Assembly: GCA_914767715.1 (NCBI GenBank)
Contig: OU612072.1
Coordinates: 24,242,001-24,306,000 of the forward strand
Origin: Membranipora membranacea
Taxonomy: Eukaryota; Bryozoa; Gymnolaemata; Cheilostomatida; Membraniporidae
Direction: 5' to 3'
DNA: 64,000 bases
Below the pieces are notes generated by a model. That model was given only the letters and a program-made list of their open reading frames with translations, did not search any database and was not told where the DNA came from. How positions within the stretch are numbered: position 1 is the stretch's first letter; each line of letters starts with the position of its first letter. Shown piece by piece: positions 12,901-24,900 of this stretch. The translations under genes and the position numbers were made by a program.

Positions 12901-15900
12901 TGGTTTTCCCAATCAGTTTTTACTTATGCTCTTGAGTAGAAGATTCTGTGAGACATTTCTAATTCGCTCAATAGCATGACCAATATGACATCACTTAAGC
13001 GGCTTAACTTATGCCAAAATATTCTGAATAGAGGAAGTGTTATTATTAGTTTGGTAATGTGGATACTGGTTATACTCTTGAGAGTGTCTAGGAAAGCAAA
13101 AAACAACCACTGTTCATATCAAAGCTTTGCCATTGCAATGAACAAAATAGGTTAAACTTTTCGCACAGGGACATTATTGAATGATGTAACCTAATTAAAA
13201 GTGGGAAAATCCAGGGTCAAGAAGGGTCTACAGTATGTTATCTCCCCTGTCACAGATTCACATTCAAATGATGATCCACTTACAGCATGACATTTAGCCT
13301 AGCATGGGCTTGCCTAGGATAGTTACAAGGTTGCTCTACTTACATACGATAGCCTAGCTTGCCCACTCCTACCTTGTACAGGAGTGCGCTAAATTGAAGA
13401 AGTATATGTATCTATCTTATATTCATGTAAAGATTGCTGGAGAGCAGCTAAATAAAAAGTGATTTACATTTACATTTATATTTAGAAATTATCAAAAATC
13501 ATATTCGGTGAGATATGCAATCAGTATAAGACTTTGTGTCAGGATCTGAATAAAAGCTAAAGATCTGTCAGCTTTTACATTATGCATTACACATACACAC
13601 ACACATTTATTTCCCAGTAACAACATTGAATAACTCAGGCAAGCTGCTTTACAAAAGTCAAGGGTCAGCTATTTATGATTCTGAACTTGTGGACCAAAAG
13701 TGATTATTAGTAGGAGTTGCCTGCTTTGTATATATCGCCAGGCAGTTCTAAGGGATGTTCTTTTATTTTTCATTGTGGAAAATTTTGAGGTGTTAATGCA
13801 ACTATAATATATTTGAACTATTCCAAGTGATTCTCTCAATTGAGGCACACAGTCGTTAGTATTCAGAGCCATCCATGAGTCCGGCCATATCTGCTTCCAA
13901 GTAAATCACTGAATTATTAAGCTCACTGAATAAATAAGATATAGTGAAACATTGCATTTTCTGTCTGCAGCATCACTGAGATGTCCTCACTGAAACAGCT
14001 TCACTTATCTGGTAATGATCTGAGTGGAGATGAAAAGCTGAGTCGGACACTTTCAAAACTCACTAATCTGGAGTTACTTGATCTGAGAGGGTGTAATCTG
14101 AGGGAGATACCTGAAAGGTAATGTGTTATTGTTTGCTTTTAATTTTCTTCAAACTTATCCCTAATTACTAATTTGGTAATGTGGATACTGGTTACACTCG
14201 TTTATACAAAAATATCGAAACCAGAATTAGGGCAATATCTATCAGTCAGGAAGAATGACCCTACCAATTTATCGGTTGGCGGAGGCTTTGTGGGGAGGGG
14301 GGATGGTGTGTAGGGGGCATTTGGTAGATGGGGCTTCCCGGTCAATGGTCGGATCAGGATGGTCTCAGCTTTGTTCAATTGGGAGGTCGCCACTCTAGTC
14401 TCGACCTGTCTGACGTAGACTATCAGACAACACGGCTGCTTTTTTTTATCTCTGTTTTAATTCAGAAACCTAATACCAAAATTAAGCTGTCCTGAAGACC
14501 CTTTACAATAGCAATAGGCCTATTATTTACCGTCCCCTCTACCGTGAACTGTTCGACCCTTATTGTAAACTGTCCACCCTACTGTAAATTATCCTCCGTA
14601 TTACTGGATGTACCATCTCAAGGGCCTATCTATTTATGATTATTCTTAAAGGGACCTTTCATTAAGCTGGTGCATACCACGATATTCTGGCTGCCACTGT
14701 GACAAGCTTGACTGTATCAGCTGATTGCGGTGGTAACTCATCCACATTGTGATTGAGTGTTAAAAGCCTCTCTGACGTAGAATACCTGTTAGGTCTATTT
14801 TTCGCGCACACCAGTTGTGTTTCGAAGCTCTTATGATTGGAAGATGTCTAGTTTGTGAAGAAAGGTGCACTAAGCAAACCGAAAATAGGTTTGTGCTTAG
14901 CACAGCACAGAACGCGTTCTTTGCTGTTCTATAGTGCTATTGCGCGTTCGTTATAGTGCCTTGCCAACAGCTACAACACGTGAAAAGAACCACCCTATTC
15001 AAATATCTTACGTTCTACATCGATGAAGCATTGGTGATACCGTGCATAGATATTCTCAATTGAGAAACATACAATAATTATTAATTATTATCAGTCTATT
15101 TCCCACAGAACTGGGATGAGACTCCTCTTTCTGTTTTATATGCCCTGCCTATATGACACTTATAAGTCTGCTACCAGACATCGCAGGATGTGTTATCGTA
15201 TTTCATTGTCTATTATGACAATGCACAATGCAGCTGCTGTTTCCTTTTTGATGCCAACCATGCTAAATGCTAATTGCCTCTGTAAGTGCTCCCAATAAAT
15301 ATCCACAGACATCACCAGCAAACAAAAATAATACTTTAAAATTTAACATAGTTTAAAACCCGAGGGTGGAGGCTGCTTGGGGTGGTCCCAGCATTCTTTC
15401 TGTAATATCAGAGCGTAATATGCTCTGTGGTTATTAATGATCACCTCAAAGGCATTGCTAAATTCTCAAAGTAGTGCTTCTCTATGTTGTACAACTTCAG
15501 AGCCTTGTCAAGAAGGGAATTCAAATAAGAAGGTGTTGAATAAGACAGATCATGTTTTAGGATCACATACACATCACATGCCATGAGGAGACAATAAAAA
15601 CAGTAATTTTAGACATTTCGGATTTCATTCAGTAGCAGCGTTTTGAGATTCCGTTTGGCTCAGGTACAGAATTTATTATAGGGAAATTCCACACTACATA
15701 CGTGGGTTCATGTTTGTAGAGAGTATTGTTGCAGACTCTGAAAACCTGTACTTATTCATACCCATTTTCAAGGTTCTCCCAAATTATCATTGGCATCAAC
15801 AAAAGCAACTCATTTAATTAAATTAATTGTCTTCTCCTATTGTTGAAATTTGGTTGGTCATTTACAAAATAGAGTTATCACCCGATGTATGTTGTTAATC

Positions 15901-18900
15901 TTGAGAAAATGGCCAATTCAAGGCAGCATGGCTCAAGCTTATCCTAAAAATCCTTGCCATAATAACATGGCAAATGTGGCAATATGTTCAAGCTATGCCG
16001 TATGACTGCAGCTCTCAAAACTAGAATTGTTTGCAATGTTAAGAGCAATTTTACATCATGTGAATTGTAGCTGCTAGTTGCAGATTAATAAAGTAAAACT
16101 ATTTAGTTGGTGGCTAGACTAATTCACAGAGTAAAGCAATACAGAGTAAATTTTACAACAATAGTCAAGTCAAAGAGTTTTTTACACGTTGGTCAAGGTA
16201 CCTTCTAGCTTTGTGTCAAGGGGAGGATTATGTGAAGCTTGATGCCAAAAACTCATTTCATCCATTTGTCACAAATATAGGGTTCTGGAGCATGAACTGA
16301 ATTCAAAGTTTTTGATTGCAGTAAAGAATAGAATATGCAGGCTCGCCTGTAAAAATATTCCCTTCTGTACAGCCTTACTCCGCAATTAGATTTGATGTTT
16401 TATGCTTAAGTTACACCTTTCACTAATCTAGCTAAATTGGTAAGGTGGGTAGCTACGTAAGCAGCATTGTGACTGTTTTAATAATAGGAATAACTATTAC
16501 AATCTTGGAATGATGCTGCCACATGTTCCCTTGGTCTGTGCAATCAATGAACCTTAAAATATGGAGAGGGCCTCATATCAAATGTATTTGTGGTCCCTCG
16601 ACTACTGGGCTTTGGCTGGCACCCAGGTGTGCTCAGATCCGCCTGCAATCAAAGAGCAACCTGGGAAAGATATTGCAGCCTCGTCACTAAGGCAACAAAT
16701 TTCGTCGCCCATGCTCCGGGATGTGGCTTGTGGCAAGAGATCTGATTTAAATAAACCTTCAATTTAATCTGATATAATATACATCATAAGAAGAAACAAA
16801 TCTTGAGACACAAAAGCTACAAAAATATAGGCTCTTTGCATTGCATTGCGCAACGATGCCACAGCACTGATGGCTGAAATAAACACCGTAATGAAAAAGT
16901 AAATCGCATTTTAAAATGTGTTAACAAATTATTTCAAACATGCCATCAGATGACCTTTTAGATAATGTGATGAACTGGTGCTAGAAAAAACCCAGATCTT
17001 TGTGACTTACCATGTCTAAATGTAACTCTGCCCAAACTGAAAATCATGAACTTGGAGATTTTTTGTCAGATTTTAAGTTTTTTGCAGAAAAAAAAAAGAA
17101 TAGTTAATTGACTGACTAACAATACTGTTGATCAAATGTGGTTATTCTGAATTATAAACTGTAGGAAGGAGTTAGCTTTTGGAAAAGTAAGGAGGGGATA
17201 ACTATGATTGAGAGTTTTTGACATTAAATAACTGAGAACTGTTGTTTGAAAATCCATTGAGACTTGCCTTTTTTGTCAAGAGTCATCATAATATTCATGG
17301 TAATAGTTGGCTATTTTAACTTGCTTTTGCTTAGGTGTAGCTTTCTAATCTCAGATCATTTTCATGTTGATTCGTTATCATAATTTGGGTAAAATATGCC
17401 AACTGATTGATTATTCATAATTATAATTTAATTGTGTTTTCCTTTGGTTCTATTCATTCTTCAATGTAATGTTTTTGCTAGACAAAAATATAAAAAACTT
17501 AAAATCTAACTATTGCAATATATGTTATAATCCTTCACCATTTTAATTCAACATTAAAATTGAATTTAGTTGATAAGAATAATTGATTTAATTCCTACAC
17601 TGTTTTATATTATTTAAAAAAAACAAAATTGTGTTTGAACATCCATCAAATATAATTTAGGTATTAGTAGCTATGCAAATTTTCCATTGGAGGAGCTTTG
17701 ATAAATGATCAAATCCATTGCTATTAAGCGAGAGGTCTGGGATTCGATTCCCGCTCATGTCTCAAGGGATTTACCCTGGTTTCTCCCTACCAACAAACCA
17801 AAATACTCAAATCAACTTCAACTAACAACTCTCACAAATTAAATGCTGCAACTCAGACCTCACTAGCACCAGTCCAATAATCACCTACCTCTCTAAATCT
17901 TGTTAGATAGTCAACAGCTTCAGTTACTAATCCTCTAACGGGACCTCACTAATTCTTAGTAGTCCTCTCTTTTAGACAGTCTGTGATATCTGAGATGTAA
18001 AATGTTTCCGGAGCAGCCCTAAGTTGTAACAAATATGAATTTATTTCCTGTTATTAATCCACACTTTAGAGAGTATCCTACTATCTCTAATTCACAGAAT
18101 TGTACAACCCAACTCTACAAGCACTCCTTCGGATAATCCATCAACCTTTTTTGCCAACACTCACAAAACAACCGACCAAATCTAAAAACATGAAAGCACA
18201 AAGAAAATGTCACAAAACATGATATCAGGATGTTTTATTAGACTTGAAAAAAAAACGGCATTCAAATTCACATACTGATAGCTAAACCATCAGTGTTGAC
18301 AAGGCTATAAAGAAAGTGAGCTGTGTCGCTTGTTGTCCAAGGTGGACAAATGCGATTACCCTAGTGCCCTCACTAACCCAGTGCTGACCAGCATTGATTA
18401 AACAAAAATAATGTGCCAGTTGGCAGTTTTGAATTATCTTACATCTAAACTAGTGAAAATATTGACAAAAATGCACTTTGGCCAGACGAAATGAGACGTA
18501 TAAATATGTGAAAACCGTACAGAGACTGAAGTATTTTTTCTGATAGGGACATCCTCTAAAGCCTTGCTGAGGGCACTAGGGCATTGATCTTGAACGAAAT
18601 GAAACATTTGTGTTGGAGTAGGAGTATAATAAGAATTCCTGTCATGCAGTCTTCCAGAGCAGGCTGTAAACTCAAAATTCATTTTGCCCAGCTAACTTCA
18701 AATAAAATATATGTTGAGTGAGCAATTGCTTGGGAATTACCTACAAACATATCCTTTATGTATATTCCAAAATATTGAATCAACATCTCTACTCGCATTA
18801 AAATGAATGCCTCATGAATATTGAATACAAAGGAAAATCCAACCATCCATGATTTTTTGCCTGCAATATTTCTGCACCAGATTTGGCGTTGTAACATAAC

Positions 18901-21900
18901 TCTCTGAAATCCAGTCATATTAGTGTACTTTACAATAGTTCACATGCTGGCCAGATAATTCCTGTCTGTTATTATAACACATTCCTTCTCTAGCACTTGA
19001 AATTCATGTCAAGGCTTGTTACTACAATTAATTATCACAAGTAAAATTTATTGGGACTACTTTGCGCTGCCAATTCTGGTTTGATACAAATAAATGGTTT
19101 TGAGGCGTCTGAGCCAGATGTTCCCAGTTATTGGCAGCTCCTATTCTTTTGTATGGGCACCAGTGGCTTTGATTATTTAAATTGCAATCAAAAACATAAG
19201 AAACTATAATAAAGATTATTGAGGATTTGGAAGTTTCTCAACAAGCATTAGCTACAATAAGAGTGAAAAATCAAGGAAATCGGACCAGTAGTTCTCAAGT
19301 TAGTAACCTAGGCGAGGCATGAGTGTATGAATTGAAGTTTTGGTTTAAATGTGTCCAATTTTTTTCAGATGTTGTTTGATTCAAATTCGCAAAAAAACTT
19401 TGATTCTCCATAGTGATATTGCTGCCAGACCTCATTGTTAATTAGATCAATTTATCGCTGCCAGTCTTTTCTTTTTATTGCATCCATCCAAAGCTGTTGG
19501 AAATCTCTTATATGCTCAAAATCACACACACATTTGTCGTTCCTACATTACGTCACCATTCAAAACATCTGTCATCCTTTTTGCTATTGTATGCCTATGC
19601 ATACTTAAAACATCGCCAAACCGTCATTGCAAGTGTCTTTACTGAATATATCAAAAGGAATGATCTATGATGTTGCAGTTGTTTTCTTTGATGTCATATT
19701 TTCTGTTGATTGTAATTACAGTGTAAGCTGGTCAATTCGAATCTTGTTAAAACAAAATTGGAGATGAACACTAAAACATCTTTGGCTTGGCTACCTTTGA
19801 CAAATGCTGTTTGTGATATATTCTGGTGAAAGTATGTTAGCCTGGAAACTGGCCTGGGCAATTAAGGACTAGGTTTACTGTTATACTGTTAGTGGGTCAT
19901 CATTTTAGGGTCAATCTAGCGCAGGGGAGATAACCTTCTCTTAACCCTGGGTTTAGCACTTTGAAATATATTACACCCTCGTGCGAATAAATTTAGTTTT
20001 TCTGGCCATTGCTATGAGATGACTTTGATATGATCGGTGGTTGTTACTTGCTTTCCTAAACACTTTAAGTTCTTTCCCAAGTGCCTAAGTTTTCTTGACT
20101 TAAATTGTTTTTTAGTGTTTCTAGATCGTAGGGAACTAAAAAATAATACCGGGCCGATTTTGAAAGAAACTCATGTCCGTGCCCCAGTGCTTAACTACTT
20201 ATGCTTAAATATTTTTTAGGGGTTTCAGGCCTTAGACAACTTTTAAAGAATATTTAAAAATCAGGCATATTATACTTAAGTAGTTTTTTTTGACTAAAAT
20301 TAATTTTTGAGGGGCTTTTGAGACATGGAGAACTCAAAAACCTCTTGAGTAGTTTTTAGAGGTTCGAGGAACATGCAAATCATACCGGACCATTTTTGGC
20401 TTTGATCCTTTTTTAGTTTTTGGCCGTTGTGGGCATAGTCCCTTTTTTACCTTGTAATTTCATTGGCCTACTCACTATAACTATAACAGAGTACATCATT
20501 TATTAATATGTTACAGAGGTTGGAGCAAATCACATTAAGATCAATTTTAATTAACATCAAAACACTCACATTTTTCTAATACATGATTTATTAAATTATA
20601 ACCCTCCTTCGTTGCAATGAGCATTAACCTTTACATACAGTGTTTAAATTGTTGCCAGTGCCTGAAGCCAGCGAGAGAAAAGACTGTTAAGATCTTCACC
20701 AAAACACCTGTGAAGACTGCATCAATTTTCATGGTCATTCTTTGATGTCTCATGCGATCCAGCATGCTTGTTGGAAGCATTTTCTGATTTATAATTTCAT
20801 CAGCTGCTAGGGGTTTTTATGCTCGGAACTCATCTGCCCTCTCTACCTCTAACCTCTAAGATCATAAATTCAATTCTAACACAAATACCTCATAAAAATA
20901 TTCTTGAGTGTAAACAGGACTTTGACAATGATGGCCAAACTCAACCACCATCATCATGACCATTGGCCTAAATACTGAGGCTACTCCACCTGATTTTTAA
21001 GTGTAAATTGAAACACTAGATAAATAGGGGAAACGAGTGCTATGATTGTTATGGCAGTGTAGTGGCCCCAGCCTATAGTTGGATGAGGCATCCCTCATTT
21101 ATTGCACTGCTGGGTATTCAGAGTAAGTAGGAAATGTCGGAGGGGCATGCCTGATTCTTTATAAAGACACATTGCACAGTGGAATAAATAATCTCTATGT
21201 GACGACCGTGTTTGTTAGTGATTGCGATAATTGAAGTTTATTGAACAAGAATTTAAATGCCTTACAAAATCGATACACTCCTAGCTTTTACATTTTCATC
21301 ATCACTGTAAAAGAACCGGGCAATTCATATTTGACCATTACAAGAAAAATTAACGTAAAACGAGAGATGAGACAAATTCCACAAAATTCTTTCAATCCAA
21401 ACTCTGCTAATTCAGACATAAGTCGATCTGCCGGCATTTGAATTATGTGACCTCAACTAAATATCAAATCAAAAACATCTAAACAACTTGCACTTGGGTG
21501 CAATGAATAGTTTAAATTAGATTAATCATGACATCCAATGAAGTTTCAAAACCCTTCAAATTATCATCTTACAGCATGGAAAAAATGTCGAGTATTAGTG
21601 AACTATGTCTGGCTGCCAATAAACTGAAGGCACTGCCAAAGTGGACAGGAAAGCTTCAGAAGCTTAGGAAACTGGATCTTTCAGAGAATGTGATGCTGAA
21701 CCACCTCAATCCTAGTGTCATCTCTCTTGAGAGCTTGAATGTAACAGGCTGTTACAATCTAACAGAGCCACCTCTTGCTGTTTGCACTTCCGGCTTTGAG
21801 GATATTAAACAATATTACAAAGATTTAGAACAAGGCAAAGAGGAATTCGCGCCATTGACTATTGTACTGATAGGACGACAGGATGCTGGAAAATCCACAT

Positions 21901-24900
21901 TGCTCAGGACAATGCAGGATGACTTCAAACCTAGCCCTAAGCCTCCTGATGTTGACAAAACCGAAGTCTTTGAGTTCCATGGTATCGATCTAGGTATTTC
22001 GCAAAAAGAAGAGCAAACAAAAGTTATTGACTTTGGAGGAGACAAAGTATACCACTACGGATACCAGCTGACTTGCTGCAAAGACTGTATACCCATTGTG
22101 GTGGCCAACATGAAAGAATATGAGGAACTCTCAAAGAGCTTGGGAAGACGTGAAGCAACAAGAAGAGTGGCAGTAGATTGGCTATCTCAGCTTCTCCTGA
22201 TCTCTCCTGATATTGAGCAGCCAATTCTGGCCATCACCCACACAGATCTATATCCCGCAAACTGCCCCATCTATGCCAAACTCAAAACTGAGTTGTTAGA
22301 AACAATCAAGAGAGTGGTAAAAGACCTAAAGGAAGAAAATAAATCTCTTAAGGATTTTAGAATGTTTCCGAAACAGGGCAGGGAGTTTGAATGGAGAAAA
22401 ATCTTTGAGATAGGATATGGGTCCAAGAACTGTTATAAGGACCTTCGCCAGCTGAAGGATGAACTGGTGAAATGTGTAAAGAAAGCAATGCATACTATTC
22501 CGACCAAATGGAAGAGAGCGATGGAAAGTATAACATCTGATAAATGCAAAGGATGGTTGTCTTACAGTGATCTTTCGAAAGGTTTGAAAGTTCCAGTATT
22601 AGATAGTGTTTTAGGATATATGCAGCGCGCCGGAATTATCCTATGGTACAAGGATTCAGAACAAAGTGGTGGCAATTTGGGGAATGTGATATTTCACAAT
22701 GTGGAAGCTGTATCAAAACTGATACGCTCTCTCTACAATCACTCGATGGAGCGTAAGATAACAATTACGCCGTCAACCGCCAACTGCCAACCGCCTCACA
22801 GAGATGGTATTAACAGCTATTTCCTAAGTGGAGTTATAAACAAGCAGAACTTGATACACATCTTGCCATCAAGCCCATGTGAAATCCAGTTTGATGTGGC
22901 AGTAGCTCTCCTTACCAGATTCAAACTACTGTATGGTCCCACAACTGTCAATGAGGTTCCTGATGACGTCTATCTTCTACCCTTTTTTATGCCGAAGGAC
23001 ACTTTTCCCTCGCAATCTGCTGATTTACGCCTCCACAGCACAATAGGTTTTCATGGTTTGATTGTACCGGACTATGCTTTCCATCAGATGACTGTGGCCT
23101 TCATGCAGGAACTGAGAAGCGACACCTATCAGATATTTCCATATGGAAACGGAGCATCCGCAAGACTCAAACGCCAATCACCACACACGGACTCCGAAGA
23201 AGAAGTGGACATTCACCTTATTCATGAAATCGTCAATCAAAGAGTGTTAGTGAAAGTAGAGGGAGGAGTTTCAAGGGTAGAAGAAATGTGGAATGTGTTC
23301 ACCCGACTTATCAAAGAACTCCACAAGCACGTTGAATACAGCATGCCATTCACTATTGTCACTAGCAACATCCCTTGCCCTCACTGCCTCTTTCTAAATA
23401 AGGCCAACCCTGTTGCGCTGTCCCTTGATATTTATGGAGGAGTATACCGAAAACAAGATGGGATTACTAGCTGTTGTGATGAGGATAAACTACCAGCTTC
23501 CCTACTTGCACCAGGTCAGTACAGTTTTATTGATCCTTTATTTTCTGCTTTTTTTGCCATCTAAATTATGATAATGCTGGCAGTCACTATCACTACAGTG
23601 TTCCTTATTGTAAAATACCACATTAAAGAAACTTTACTGGTAAAGAGACACTCACAAATATAATGGTGAAATCAATGACTGATTAGATAGCAGGAAAGTT
23701 AGTTAGTCATCTGATTCGTAAAGTGAAAGATTATGGTAGATGCTTAAACTGGAATTTGGTGAAGGTAGCAATTCAACCTCTTTTTGACCTTGAGAGAGCC
23801 CTTTCTCTGTCCAACGTTTGAAAATCAAAAGCAAGTATATACTTTACAGTATCACCTCTCAGTGTGTCAGAAAAGAATGAACTCAGGACTTATATCAGCA
23901 CAAAGAAGCAAAGTGTTACATCAGAGATTATGGGTCTTGTAAAGCAGTCTGGTATTATCGATGACCAACCTGTACCACAGCGGTTCTTATATCCTTTGGA
24001 GAGAAGTCACAAGGTTGGTGAATCCAAATTCATTCTTCTTTTGTTCTTTTGATGGGAAGTATTTTATGGTTTCATTAACATTCAATGTAAATTGTTTCAA
24101 GAATTCTCAAAAAAAACCTTTGTCATGAGCTGGCTGTCCTCCTGACCGTTAAAACTTGTTTTACATTTTAATTTATAACTTTTTAGAGCTCCTTTTCTTG
24201 TGACATCGAAGCGATGTACAGTAGCAAGCTAAACTTACCTAACCAGCTAGCCTGAGCCGCTGCAGTGCTTGTGTCACATAACAATTTATATGATATTGAA
24301 AAGTGACAACTATCTTGTTTGAGTACAAGTAACAAATGGGAGTTGATAAGGAAAAATAATCTGGAAGTAGCTAATATGAACATCAAATGTTTATACATGT
24401 TGATACAGTATAATAATGTATTGTAAAAAAATAACCTACTCATTAGACTGTCATAAACAGCTGAGACCCAGGCTGTTGAGTTCATAAAGGCAATAACAAG
24501 GTGATTACAGTTGAAGCAAACGTTATTATGATTACATATAATAATAGAAAAATTGATCAAAATATGGCGCCCCGCAGACACACTGATTTCCACAAAATAT
24601 TGAAATCAAATCATTTCAGGCGTATCCGATGACCCCGACAAGAGGAAGAGTGCTGATAATCTCTGACAAAAAGTTAGATCCCGAAGCCTTAGACGAAAGA
24701 AATGTCACAACAACGTTTGAAAAATTAGGTTTTGTCATAAGCCGTCTCGGTGGTACAAAGAAATGGAAAGCCAAGGTATGGTTGTCAAATATACCTCATT
24801 GTGCTTTCGAATTATTGATGTTAAAGGAAACAGGTTATTGGATACAATTCTATGCATCCATTCACCCTTTGATGTATAATGTGCCATTGAACACTTATGT

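Noticed and set aside
17690-17790. tRNA gene on plus strand
   Set aside because: Only a B-box-like word is convincing. The copy at 47.1 kb shows it is part of a dispersed repeat.
21528-21574. ATG at 21528 as the start of the Roc-COR protein
   Set aside because: A splice acceptor at 21574 matches the phase of the LRR exons, and the residues before it (MTSNEVSKPFKLSSY) are not LRR-like. An alternative start there is possible but less likely.
24183-24593. 136-codon minus-strand ORF inside gene A
   Set aside because: It lies in an intron, has no motifs, and looks like a chance ORF.
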